NCBI GenBank assembly: GCA_029260255.1
Contig: JAJDDR010000052.1
Location: 1 to 39,628, forward strand
Direction of reading: 5' to 3'
Origin: Phycisphaerae bacterium
GTDB taxonomy: Bacteria; Planctomycetota; Phycisphaerae; UBA1845
DNA: 39,628 nucleotides
A model generated the notes under the pieces. It did no database searches, was not told where the DNA came from, and saw nothing but the letters and a program-made list of their open reading frames with translations. The translations under genes were made by a program, and so were the position numbers. This document shows, piece after piece, positions 16,327 to 25,800 of the stretch (positions are counted from its first letter, which is position 1; each line of letters opens with the position of its first letter).

Positions 16327-18765
16327 TCATGATGTGCTCCGCCGACTTGTATACAGCGAGCCCGCCAGAACCGCAAAGGCAAATGCGATGATCGGTACAC
16401 CGGGGTTGAACAGAAGACGCGTCACATGATAGGCCAGCACACTGCCGATGACCGCGCAAAGAAGGAACCCCGCCGAGACGCCGGCGCGGCGCATCGGCCG
16501 TCGCGTGGTGCGCACCGCCGTGATGACGCCCAGAATCGCCGCCGCCGACGTGACGGCGTAGGTTTGAACGGGACGCGGCATCTGGATGGAAGCCCCGCTC
16601 AGCAGCGTGTCGACGGCGACGGCATGTCCGTGGACCCCGGATAGCCTCCGCCCGTCCGGATGGGGCCACCGATCTCCGCCGGGTCGGAGATCGCCCACCA
16701 GAACGACCTTGCCCTCGAACCACTCACGAAGCTGGCTCGCATCGGCGGTCATGACCCGGCTGTACTCGATGGTCGAGGCGGACAGTACGGCGTCGGAGGG
16801 CATCTCGAACTCGTAGTTTGCGATGAAATCACCGTCTTGCAGACCCTTGTCCGGCACGTTTCCTTGGAACGTACGCACGGCCGTCACTTGAACATGATCT
16901 TCGGCGCTGATGGCCTGCCTGGCGCGCGGCACGAGGGCGTCGGGCGCCCGATAGAGCAGATGCAGCGCGCGCGCGTCGCGGCTCAGCCTGATGGTCGAAT
17001 CGTGCCCGGGGTGTCGGTACGCGGCAAACAGAGCGAGCGACAACGAGTGGCGCGGTTCGTCCAACCCCCGCTGCATCGCGAGTTGCAGGCGCCACGGTCC
17101 GTGCCAATCGAAGTTTGCGGGCACGGGGCCCCACCACACATGTGGGAGGATCTCGCTACTGATCGGCGGAAGGCCGCCCTTATCCAGTTGCCACGTGCGC
17201 ACGCCCATGACAACGTCGGTGCCGGCGTGAGAGATCGCGTCGACACCCCGCGCGAAGTCGGCGTCGAACGGGGTCTGTTTCTCCATCGCGATGTCCCAGC
17301 CGAGTGCGCCGACGCCGGACCCCGCAAGCTTCTCCATCAGCCGCCCGTGGAGTCGCCGCCAGCTCTTCTTGTTGTCGCGAACCACGCCGGTCAGCCCTTC
17401 GGAAGCAGCGAGTTCAGCGATGTTCCGATCGTCCATCAGCCCGACGACGCGAACCGACTCCAGCGCGCCGGCCGATCGGCGCGAGGCCGCAGTCGCCGTG
17501 AGGAAACGCTCGAACGCGGCGTTCATGGGCGTCCACCTGAAAAGCAGTTCGACGCCAACGCCCTGGGCAAAGAACGTCGCCGCAAGCGCCACGATGGCCG
17601 CGGTTGCGACGCGATGCTTCTCGACGAACGAGCGACAGCGAGTGCGCAAAACATAGACCGCGCTGTCACGTCGCGCGCTGATGGTCTCACCGCGAATCAC
17701 ACGTTCGGCATCGCGGGCGAACTCGCCGGCCGTCTGGTACCGGCGATCCGGGTCCTTGGCCAGCGCCCGCAGCACGACGGTGTCTATGGCCGACCCGAGC
17801 GTCGGGTTGACGCGCGAAGGCGGCTCCGGGTCCGCCTCGGCGATGTTCTTGAAGGTGGCGGCCAGATCGGCGGTCACCGGATAGGGGTACTCGCGCGTCA
17901 GGAGCTGGTAGAGAATCACGCCCAACGAATAGACGTCCGTACGCGTGTCGACGAGCAGCGGGTCGCCCTTGGTCTGCTCGGGTGACGCGTAGGCGAGCGT
18001 TCCCATGAATTCGCTCGTGGCGGTCAGCGGCGCATCGCCCAATACGGTTGCGCCGGCCGCCTTGGCCAACCCGAAATCGAGAACGCATGGCTCGCCTTTG
18101 GCGTCCACCAGAATGTTACCCGGCTTGAGGTCACGGTGCATGACGCCGTGCCGGTGGGCGAAGCTCACGGCGTCCGCGACCTTGGCGAAGAGACGCAGGA
18201 TATCGTCGCGCTCGAGGTCGTTTTCAAACACATAATCGTCGAGTGGTCGGCCGTGAACGTACTCCATGGCCAGATAGTCGCCGTCTGGCGTCAGACCGCT
18301 CTCGTAGATGGTCACGATGTTCGGGTGCTTGAGATTGGCGCTGAGTCGGACCTCGCGGTCGAAGCGCTTCCGTTGCTGCGGGGACGCGTCCCGTCCGCGC
18401 CGAAGGACCTTGATGGCCACGGTGCGTTGCGTCGACCGCTGAACGGCCTTGTAGATGATCCCCTGCCCGCCCTCGTGGACCTTGGAGAGAATCTCGTAGC
18501 CTTTGATGCGGTGCGGCTTGATGGACGGCAGTTTCAACCTGACGCGCCCGCCCGCTGCCGCGGAGCTTCCGGGCGATGACCGGGTCTTTTCGCCGTGGGC
18601 AATGGTCCGGCCGTCTTGTGGGTCGGCGGCTACGCGGCGTTCGGCGGCGACACGCCGGCAGGCGTCACACTCGGACAAGTGCGTCCTGACGCGCTCAGCG
18701 ACGGGCATCGGGAGCGCGCCACGCACGAAACCGTCAATCTCATCCGCCGTAAGGCAACGCGACAT
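16327..18765 (-). CDS. Membrane Ser/Thr protein kinase with N-terminal zinc-finger-like motif and CHASE2-like sensor
   Basis: From ATG 18765 (GAGG nine bases upstream; ATG 18780 possible) the product is 812 residues. The N-terminus has H29-x3-C33-x2-C36, like an anti-sigma-type zinc finger. The kinase domain (about 90-360) shows the glycine loop VHEGGQGIIYKA, K119 (VAIKVL), the catalytic loop HRDLKPGN (210-217), DFGLAK (230-235) and SPEQ. A transmembrane helix lies near 387-408, followed by an extracytoplasmic segment of about 300 residues whose layout (RVVGLMDDRNIAEL, GWDIAMEKQTPFDADFA, then VVLVGDLRPGGDRWPHPDGR, VHGHAVAVDTLLSG) fits a CHASE2 sensor. Two or three C-terminal helices end it. 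The architecture implies an envelope signal controlling cytoplasmic phosphorylation. The ligand and substrates are unknown. Confidence 0.93.
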   Translation of the reverse strand: MSRCLTADEIDGFVRGALPMPVAERVRTHLSECDACRRVAAERRVAADPQDGRTIAHGEKTRSSPGSSAAAGGRVRLKLPSIKPHRIKGYEILSKVHEGGQGIIYKAVQRSTQRTVAIKVLRRGRDASPQQRKRFDREVRLSANLKHPNIVTIYESGLTPDGDYLAMEYVHGRPLDDYVFENDLERDDILRLFAKVADAVSFAHRHGVMHRDLKPGNILVDAKGEPCVLDFGLAKAAGATVLGDAPLTATSEFMGTLAYASPEQTKGDPLLVDTRTDVYSLGVILYQLLTREYPYPVTADLAATFKNIAEADPEPPSRVNPTLGSAIDTVVLRALAKDPDRRYQTAGEFARDAERVIRGETISARRDSAVYVLRTRCRSFVEKHRVATAAIVALAATFFAQGVGVELLFRWTPMNAAFERFLTATAASRRSAGALESVRVVGLMDDRNIAELAASEGLTGVVRDNKKSWRRLHGRLMEKLAGSGVGALGWDIAMEKQTPFDADFARGVDAISHAGTDVVMGVRTWQLDKGGLPPISSEILPHVWWGPVPANFDWHGPWRLQLAMQRGLDEPRHSLSLALFAAYRHPGHDSTIRLSRDARALHLLYRAPDALVPRARQAISAEDHVQVTAVRTFQGNVPDKGLQDGDFIANYEFEMPSDAVLSASTIEYSRVMTADASQLREWFEGKVVLVGDLRPGGDRWPHPDGRRLSGVHGHAVAVDTLLSGASIQMPRPVQTYAVTSAAAILGVITAVRTTRRPMRRAGVSAGFLLCAVIGSVLAYHVTRLLFNPGVPIIAFAFAVLAGSLYTSRRSTS

Positions 18766-19105
18766 CTTGCCGTACCTCATGCCGTCCGCAAGCGATACCT
18801 GATTCGATTCAAACGAACCGACGTGAACTGTGCCCACCACGGTCAGGGTTCCCTGGCGGTCGCCGTTCCGAACGTGCCGCCCCACCCCCACCGTGTGGGC
18901 AGGAAGATAACTGTCGTCCGTCGATGCGTCCAGTGCGCAGCGGCGAAGGCGACGATTTGCCGGCGAGACGGGGTCGGTCTCAATCGCCATCTCCAAAGCC
19001 GCCACCCGTTGCGGCGTATCGTGAAACCCGCAGATGCTCTCGTGGAGAGGCGGCGCCTCGAGGTCGGCCAGCGATCGCTGGAATCCGCCGAACGCCCGAC
19101 CGGCC
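18766..19105. other. Interval upstream of the kinase, open on the minus strand but unassigned
   Basis: On the minus strand the kinase frame stays open upstream to about 19107 and reads FQRSLADLEAPPLHESICG, then FHDTPQRVAALEMAIETDP. It could be a decayed coding segment, but I do not recognise the family. I see no promoter for the kinase. The 5' relic of a methyltransferase lies just beyond. Confidence 0.35.
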
Positions 19106-19318
19106 TCATGCGCCTGACCCGACGATCAGCACTCCGTCCGGTGTGAGTAAGTCCACAATCCTCGTGAACAGGTCTCGCCGAGCCTCCGACGAGATTTAGA
19201 TCGCGACATTGCGGCGGGAGATGATATCGAACGATCCGAGGCTTGGAAACGGCTCCAGGAGATTCATCCGTCGAACGGTGACCATCGCCCTCAGTTCGTC
19301 TCCCGCAGCGCCATCGCG
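19106..19318 (-). pseudogene. CheR-type methyltransferase relic (5' truncated, internal stop)
   Basis: The minus-strand frame reads DELRAMVTVRRMNLLEPFPS, then LGSFDIISRRNVAI, stop, ISSEARRDLFTRIVDLLTPD, then GVLIVGSGA, stop. This matches the C-terminal half of CheR SAM-dependent methyltransferases, which read roughly FDVIFCRNVLIYFxxxxRxxLxxRLxxxLxPGGxLxLGHSE. The tyrosine codon of the IYF motif is TAA (19196-19198). The N-terminal half is absent; homology ends about 20 bases from the inverted-repeat element at 19341. The gene is therefore broken by at least a truncation and a nonsense change. Its origin may be linked to the upstream HDOD gene, which often belongs to signalling loci. Confidence 0.75.
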
Positions 19319-19340
19319 ACACTGTTATGCATGAGACACT

Positions 19341-19483
19341 GCACTAGCAGTACAGCGCAAGGTGATCAGAACCGCGCCCGTCAGGAAGCGGCCTCGCGCG
19401 CGTGGCGTTTGCGATGGTTCGAGGCCGCTCCTTAACAGTCGCGGTTCTGACAGTGCGTCAACCTTGCGCTGTACTGCTAGTGC
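19341..19483. mobile_element. Inverted-repeat element 1 (MITE-like, 143 bp)
   Basis: A perfect 23-bp terminal inverted repeat starts GCACTAGCAGTACAGCGCA at 19341 and is mirrored at 19461-19483. A further arm, TCAGAACCGC, pairs with GCGGTTCTGA (19441-19450) at a slightly shifted distance. There is no coding capacity. It separates the CheR relic from element 2. Confidence 0.8.
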
Positions 19484-19586
19484 TCTGTCACTCCTCGAAT
19501 GACGGGTAGCGGTTTCTTTTCCGAGCCGCGCCCGTAAGGAAGCGGACACTACCATACCCGTCATTTTATGCGTGACAGAGCACTAG
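19477..19586. mobile_element. Inverted-repeat element 2 (MITE-like, 110 bp)
   Basis: The left end CTAGTGCTCTGTCAC (19477-19491), then AATGACGGGTA, is matched by an inverted copy at 19555-19586; 26 of 32 arm positions pair, broken only by a six-base mismatch block. It shares CTAGTGC with the end of element 1, so the two are stacked or nested. Its right-hand CTAG provides the TAG stop codon of the HDOD gene. Confidence 0.8.
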
Positions 19587-20593
19587 TGCGCGTGCATGTA
19601 CATCTCGCCGAGCGAGAGGGCACGACGCGACCGTAGAGAAAACACACGACTCATAGTCACCCAATCAGCCCAAATCGTGTCAAAAACGTCAGTCAGAAGG
19701 TCGGGCATGATCCCGATCGCGTTCGCCGCGCACAAGAGGTCGGTCAGTGTCCCGCGCGAGACGTCCCGTTGCGACACTAGCGCCGCCACCGGATGCGAGA
19801 AACGCAGCAACCGAGCGAGATCGTTTGGCTCCGAATTCGCGTCCCCAGCTCGACCGGGCTCGTACTGAGAACGAACGGCCTCGCAGAACGCGCTCGGCAA
19901 GCCCCACTCGCCCATCATCTCGGCGGACAACTCCGCGTGGTCCAGATCGAACGCTTCTCGCTCCGAGTCCAATTGCGCGGCGGGGTCCTTCGAGTTCAGC
20001 GGAGCGAGCACCTCGGCGTACGTCGCCGGAAAGACCGTCGCCAAGGCAAGTCTGCCGATCTGGCTGAGCAGCCCACACGTGAAGAACTCATCCGGCGCCC
20101 GGAAACGTCGAGCGATCGCTGCTCCGCGTGATGCAACCGCGCGAGCCAAACTCTCCGGCCAAAACGACCCGTCGTCGAATCCGCAACACTTCCTGGTCTC
20201 TTGATGAACCAGTGAGAACCCCAGCGCGATGCTCTTGACCGTAGTCGTACCCAGCAGCGTGACGGCCGCGCGCACAGAGGAGACCTTGTGCGTCACGCCG
20301 GCTCGCGGTGAATTCGCGTACTTCAGCAATCGTCCCGCGGTCGCGGGGTCGATCTCAACCGCTGTGGAAATCGCATCGACCGTCGCATAAGGGTCATTCG
20401 CCACTCGCAGAATATCGAGCACTGCTTCGTCCGGTGACGGCAAGGTACAGGACGCCCTGATTCTCGAGTACGCCCGCCGCACCCGGGCACGGTCCGAGTC
20501 GCGCCCCTCGTTCCGCCCCCATTCGCTTTGGCCCGAGATCGCGTCCGTCGCCACGTCCGGTGATTGAGAACTGTCGGCCCCGTAGTGTGACAA
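19583..20593 (-). CDS. HDOD-domain signalling protein, 3' end formed by an inverted-repeat element
   Basis: TTG 20593, with AAGGAG six bases upstream (20600-20605), gives 336 residues; an earlier TTG at 20638 lacks this. Residues about 50-250 form an HDOD domain: LPSPDEAVLDILRVANDPYA, TAVEIDPATAGRLLKYANSP, VSSVRAAVTLLGTTTVKSIA, then FFTCGLLSQIGRLAL and FDLDHAELSAEMMGEWGLPS. It lacks the HD-GYP catalytic set, so it is probably a scaffold or sensor protein. The C-terminus stops within the CTAG of element 2 (final residues MYMHAH), which suggests that a longer ancestral protein was cut by the insertion. HDOD proteins often carry a further output domain. Confidence 0.85.
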   Translation of the reverse strand: MSHYGADSSQSPDVATDAISGQSEWGRNEGRDSDRARVRRAYSRIRASCTLPSPDEAVLDILRVANDPYATVDAISTAVEIDPATAGRLLKYANSPRAGVTHKVSSVRAAVTLLGTTTVKSIALGFSLVHQETRKCCGFDDGSFWPESLARAVASRGAAIARRFRAPDEFFTCGLLSQIGRLALATVFPATYAEVLAPLNSKDPAAQLDSEREAFDLDHAELSAEMMGEWGLPSAFCEAVRSQYEPGRAGDANSEPNDLARLLRFSHPVAALVSQRDVSRGTLTDLLCAANAIGIMPDLLTDVFDTIWADWVTMSRVFSLRSRRALSLGEMYMHAH

Positions 20594-20959
20594 GACAAGC
20601 TCCTTGAAATACTCGGCGACGATGACGCGTAGACGCAACGAAATGCAAGGTGCGTGTCACCGCTTGGTACTTCGGCAAACATCGCGAGGGTCTGGCCATC
20701 AAAGTACACGTTCCATTGACGCGCTGGGGTATTCAACTTCATTCTCGGCTGAATCACCAAGACCGACCCTCTCACCTCCCACCGCACCGCGCGGCGCCTC
20801 GGCGTATTCACACCCTGTCGCGCGTGTCCCGCGAGCACGACGCACGCTGTTCGGTGATCAATGTCCCGCCGGCAGCCCAGCGGACTTGCCCCTCACCGCC
20901 GTCCGATTACACTGGCGATGCTCGCCCTGATAGATTGAGGCGCCTGACAGGGTGACACT
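20594..20959. other. Divergent gene-free interval, candidate promoter at 20886-20913
   Basis: Between the HDOD gene (minus) and the binding-protein gene (plus) I see one weak plus-strand promoter, TTGCCC (20886-20891) and TACACT (20908-20913) with a 16-base spacer. No repeat or RNA structure stands out. Confidence 0.3.
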
Positions 20960-21946
20960 ATGCGCAACATCGCTGGACGAACGCCGCAAGGCAGAACGCC
21001 GCCAGCCGTGGCGCCGGCACGCCGATCCCCGGTGACCGTTCTCACCGCCGCGCTGGCGATCCTCCCCCTCCTCGCCTGCCCCTCATGCAAGAAGCAGGAG
21101 AAACGCGATACCGTCGCAACGATCGGCGTCACCCTGCTGACGCAACAGCACGATTTCTACAAAGACCTCGAAGCCGCGATGCGCAAAGCCGCGACCGATC
21201 GAAACCTCCATCTCATCGTTCATTCCGCAGAGTTCGACCCCGCGCGGCAAACTGCGCACGTCGAGGATTTCATCACACAGAAAGTCAGCGCCATCGTGAT
21301 TTGCCCATGCGACTCCGCCGGCGTTGGCCAGATCATACGAAGGGCGAACCGCGCGAACATCCCGGTTTTCACCCCCGACATCGCCGCCGAAGGCGCCGCC
21401 GTCGTTGCGCACATCGCGTCAGATAACGTGCAAGGTGGCCGCCTCGCCGCGCAAACCCTTGCGAAGTATCTCGATGGGCACGGCGATGTCGTGGTCATCG
21501 ATCACCCCGAGGTAACGTCCGTCCAGGATCGTGTACGCGGGTTTGTCGAGGAGATGAAGAACCACCCGAAGATCAACATCGTCGACCGGCCGAGCGCCGG
21601 CGGAGTACGCGACAAGGCCTACGCGATCACCGAGAACATGCTCCAAGCCAACCCCGATCTGCGCGGGATCTTCGCCATCAACGACGACTCGGCGTTGGGT
21701 GCGCTTCGCGCCGTTGGCGACAAGAACATAGTGATCATCGGCTACGACGCGACGCCGGAAGCGCGGGCGGCGATCGCCCTCGGAACGGCTCTCAGAGCCG
21801 ACGTCGTTCAGTTTCCCGACGCAATCGGCCGCCGAACGATCGAAGCCGTTGCCGCCCACCTGGCGGGCGAGAAGGTCGACGCCCTGATCCCCATCGAAGT
21901 CGACATCGTTGACCAAGCCTCGTTGACAACGGGCAAGAAGAACTGA
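20960..21946 (+). CDS. Sugar ABC transporter substrate-binding lipoprotein (RbsB-like)
   Basis: The 328-residue product has an N-terminal basic region and a hydrophobic stretch ending in a lipobox (LPLLAC, C40). The mature part is a type 1 periplasmic binding protein: [67 protein letters not shown], then [17 protein letters not shown] and [16 protein letters not shown], as in ribose and other pentose/hexose receptors. It would bind a monosaccharide outside the inner membrane and deliver it to a permease. Its partner ATPase and permease, immediately downstream, are wrecked (see 21958-22699), so the protein is probably orphaned here unless a second transporter serves it. Confidence 0.9.
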   Translation: MRNIAGRTPQGRTPPAVAPARRSPVTVLTAALAILPLLACPSCKKQEKRDTVATIGVTLLTQQHDFYKDLEAAMRKAATDRNLHLIVHSAEFDPARQTAHVEDFITQKVSAIVICPCDSAGVGQIIRRANRANIPVFTPDIAAEGAAVVAHIASDNVQGGRLAAQTLAKYLDGHGDVVVIDHPEVTSVQDRVRGFVEEMKNHPKINIVDRPSAGGVRDKAYAITENMLQANPDLRGIFAINDDSALGALRAVGDKNIVIIGYDATPEARAAIALGTALRADVVQFPDAIGRRTIEAVAAHLAGEKVDALIPIEVDIVDQASLTTGKKN

Positions 21947-21957
21947 GACCCGACTCA

Positions 21958-22140
21958 ATGCTCGAAGTCACCGGGATCACCAAGAAGTATCCCGGCGTAC
22001 TGGCGCTCGACCGCGTCGATTTCGACGTGCGCGCCGGCGAGGTGCATGCCCTGGTCGGCGAAAACGGCGCCGGCAAGAGCACGCTGGTCAAGGTGCTCGG
22101 CGGTGCCCATCGTCCCGATTCCGGTACGGTTCGTCTCGAC
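21958..22140 (+). pseudogene. RbsA-like sugar ABC ATPase, first 61 codons only
   Basis: ATG 21958, 11 bases after the binding-protein stop, begins an ordinary sugar ATPase N-terminus: [36 protein letters not shown] (Walker A, residues 34-42) and [11 protein letters not shown]. After codon 61 the frame turns to unrelated sequence because the rest of the ATPase gene, normally about 500 codons, is gone and permease sequence follows in another frame. The fragment lacks the signature and Walker B motifs, so it cannot hydrolyse ATP. Confidence 0.85.
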
Positions 22141-22699
22141 GCTCGCCATGCTCACCATCGCGCGCGGCGTGGTGCTGCATTTCACCGGAAGTCGCTCCGT
22201 GTCAGGACTCCCCGAGACATTCGGAGACTTCGCGTACGGCGATGGGGCTATCTACCTCATGTTCGCACTGTTCATCGTCGCCTGGCTCGTGCTGACGCGG
22301 ACGCCTTTCGGACGCCACGTGTACGCGGTCGGCGGAAACCCCGAAGCCGCACGCCTCTGCGGAATCAAGGTCGATTGGGTTCTCCTGCGCGTCTACGTCA
22401 TCAGCGGCGCACTTGCGGGTCTCTCAGGCGTCTGGCTGACCGCAAGACTCAACGTCGGTGATCCCAAGAGCGGCGCGTTGATGGAGCTCGACGCCATCGC
22501 CGCGGTCGTCGTCGGCGGAACGAGCCTCATGGGCGGTCGAGGCTCCATCTGGGGGACGCTCATCGGAGCGCTCGTCATCGGCGAGTTGAACAACGGGCTC
22601 AACCTCCTGCAGGTCGAGTACTACAGCCAGAAGATCGTCATCGGCATCGTGTTGGTATTGGCCGCGTTCCTCGATCGGTTCCGGACGCAGGATCAGTAG
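22130..22699 (+). pseudogene. RbsC-like sugar permease, C-terminal 189 residues only
   Basis: In the +1-shifted frame the sequence from 22130 reads [20 protein letters not shown] and continues through [38 protein letters not shown] and AAVVVGGTSLMGGRGSIWGT to a normal permease end (LDRFRTQDQ). This is the C-terminal part of a ribose/xylose-type BPD_transp_2 permease that is normally about 320-330 residues; the first 120-140 are missing. Hydrophobic helices are preserved. An ATG at 22046 or 22150 could start translation, but the product would lack the N-terminal helices and its ATPase partner. Confidence 0.85.
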
Positions 22700-22739
22700 C
22701 CGGACGATTCACGCCATCGCAAGGTGTGAACGTGACTCT

Positions 22740-22824
22740 TGTAGCGTCACCCCTTGTGGGTGACGAGTATGGGAGCGACGTATGCGCTGTGGTAGACACG
22801 CCGCCCACAAGGGGCGACGCTACA
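22740..22824. repeat. Inverted repeat between convergent genes (MITE-like, 85 bp)
   Basis: TGTAGCGTCACCCCTTGTGG (22740-22759) is mirrored by the right arm ending CGACGCTACA (22824); the 23-bp arms differ at two bases. There is no coding sequence. As RNA it would form a long stem between the rbsC relic and the amidohydrolase gene and might also terminate transcription. Confidence 0.7.
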
Positions 22825-22892
22825 TCGGTTTACGCCGTTCCGTAAGCCACCGTGATTGGTCCGGAATAGCCCGCGAACGCCGAATCGGCGTC

Positions 22893-25800
22893 TCACCGTG
22901 TCATCATCGGCGGACCAAGCAGGTCCTTTTTCGCCGGCAGATGCGGTTTCGGCCGATTGCGGAACTTCTCGTAGCTCTCGGTGTGCATGCTCGACAGATC
23001 GATGGGCACGCCTTTGATGAACATGTGCGTCACCTTCGAAACCGTCTGAGTCGGCTGATGCGTCGTCACGATGACGTCGGCCTGCTTACCCGGTTCGAGA
23101 GAGCCAAGCCTATCCGCAACACCCAGTACGTCCGCCGCTCCGAGCGTCAAAGCGTGGATCGCGCGATCCGGGTCGAGCCCGTGCGCCACGGCCATCCCCG
23201 CTTCGATGCCAAGGTCATACGCGTTCGATGCACTGTCGGACGCGAAACACCATCGAACACCCGCGCGGTCCAACGCCCCCGCGCACGCATAGACCGAGTC
23301 CCAGGCCTCGAACCGTCCCCCGGGGTAACTCGTCACCTTGGCGAGAATCACGGCGATGTTCTTCTCCGCCAGAACGTCCGCCAGCTTCCACGCCTCCCTG
23401 CCGCCGGAGATGATCGCCGTGAGATCGTGCTTCTCCGCGAACGCGATCGTGTCGAGAATCTGTTTGTAACTCGATGCGTCGAACACAACCGCCTTCTCCC
23501 CGCGAACGTACGGGACCATCGACTCGAGCCGGAGATCCCGTGATTCGACGCGTCCGGGCTCCACCGCTCGTGCCGTATACTGCTTCGCCCGATCCATGAA
23601 GGCGTCGAGTTCGCGCAGCGCCTTCTCGTGCTCCTTCTTCCTGGTTTCCTTCGTCTCCACCGTCAGACGCACCGGCAGGCTCGGAACCGTCATGTGCAAT
23701 CCGACGCGGTCCGCGATGAGCATCTCGTCCATCGTCCAACCGCTTAGATTGACCAGACAAGATTGACCCGAAATCCTGCCGCCGGTCGGTGTCACCAACT
23801 GCGACGTCACGCCGCCGCTGTGGGCGATGCGAATGTGCGCACTGTGCGGATGGACCGCCGACGCCGTACGCAGTTCCGGAGCAAACTCCGCGATATCGAA
23901 GCCGTCACGAGTAGCGCGAAGGCTCCCGACCTCCGTAAGCCCCAAAGACCCTGACCCGTCGATCAATCCCGGGTAGACGTGCAGACCCGTCGCGTCCAGC
24001 ACGCCCGCCCCCGGCGGAACGGCCACATCGCCGCCAACCTCAGCGATGATCCCATTCCTAACGACCACCGTTCCATTGGGTATCGATTCAGACGATACCG
24101 GATGTACCGTTCCGCCCACCACGGCGAACAGTCGGTGCGGCGAGATCGGAAGCGACGGGTCGAACGGCTTGTTCCATTCGAGCGCGCCGGCATCGCGCGC
24201 CCCGGCCGCGCCTTTCCCTTCGAAATAGACCTCGCCTTCGATCAGGGTCATGACGTTCCGGCTGAACGTGTTCAGCGGGTGCCCGTCGAAGATCGCCAGA
24301 TCGCCGTCCTTGCCCACCTCGACGCTTCCCAGCCGGCGCTCGAGCCCCAGTTGAATCGCGGGATTCAGCGTCACAAGTCGCAACGCCGCGTTCGCGCTCA
24401 TGTCGCCCCAGCGGATGCTCTTCGCCGCTTCAACGTTCAGATACCGGATCGTGTTCGGAGAGTCCGAGTTTATCGAGGAGATGATCCCCTGCTCGGTCAT
24501 CAGTGCCGCGTTCTGCGGTATCGCGCCATAGGCCTCCACCTTGTATGCCCAGTAATCTGAAAAAGACGACGCGCCGGCTCCGTGCCGCGCGATCTCCGGT
24601 GCGACGCGATAGCCTTCCAGCACGTGTTGCAACACCCCGACGCGAATCCCGAAGTCCTCAGCCACGGACAGCACACGGACGATCTCGTCACTGCGGTAAC
24701 AATGCACATGCACCCAGATGTCACCGGTCAGAACGCGCGCGAGCGCTTCCAACCGAAGGTCGCGGCGCGGACTGAGAACGTCCCGCCCGGCCGCCGACTC
24801 CAAGCGGTAACGCTCCCACGCCGCCGCGTACTGCTGCCCCGCGAGCAGCGCGTCGCGGATGACCGCCTCGACACCCATGCGACCGTTCGGAAAACGCTTC
24901 CCGTGCGCGTTGGGCGAGTTCGACTGCTTGACGTTTTCGCCAAGCGCCCACTTCATCGTCGGCGGCGCATCGCGAACGATCATCTCCTTCACCGGACGCT
25001 TGTACTTCAGCTTGAAAACGACGTTCTGACCTCCGATCGGATTCGCCGACCCGTGCATCGCGTGCGTCGTCGTCGTCCCGCCGGCCAGTGCGCGGTAAAT
25101 GCCCAAATAGTCGTTGCGCACGGTGTCTGCGACCCGCACCTCCGCGGTCACCGACAGCGACCCTTCGTTGACACCGTCAACCGCCATGTGGGAGTGGCAG
25201 TCCACCATGCCGGGCATCACGAAGCGGCCGGCGGCATCGATCACGGTGACACCGGGCGGCACGGTCAGGTCCGGTCCGATCTCCACGATCTTGCCATCGC
25301 GGATCAATACGGAAGTCTCCGCGAGCACCGGTCCTGACACCGTGATGACCGTCCCGTTACGGATCAGCACGTCGCCGCCAGTGTGAATCTTCGGAATGCG
25401 GTCGGACTCAATCTCACACCGCCAGACAACGTCGTCGACATCCGTCGCACCCGGTTCCACCGCCGCGTCCGCAATCTCGTCGGACTCGTCCTCCTCCGGT
25501 GCATCGTCCGCGGCGTTCGATTCGGCGGGTTTCGCTTCGCCGTTGTATTCTGTCTTCTCGCCGTCCACGATGACGTAACGGGTCTTGGTTTTCTTGTCAC
25601 TCAGCGGCCGCGTCATCACGACGATATTCGCGGCGTACCCCGGCTCGATGAGTCCCAGCTGTTGCTCGAGGTGAAACAGCTCGGCCGGTGCCCGCGACAG
25701 CGCCGCAATCGCGGCATCGACCGGCAAACCGCGATCCAGGACCTTACGCAGATTCTCCAGGAATTCCTCCGGCTTCTCGAAGCCCCGCGTGCTCAGAGAA

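Noticed and set aside
16660-17985. Plus-strand frame of 441 codons opposite the kinase
   Set aside because: Arg-rich shadow of the kinase/CHASE2 coding sequence.
19341-19586. Considered as a single large terminator or a structured RNA
   Set aside because: The arms are too long, end at CTAG, and the two pairs are stacked; this fits insertion elements better than a terminator. An RNA role cannot be excluded.
20886-20913. Promoter of the binding-protein gene as a firm call
   Set aside because: Weak match to consensus; kept only as a candidate in the interval description.
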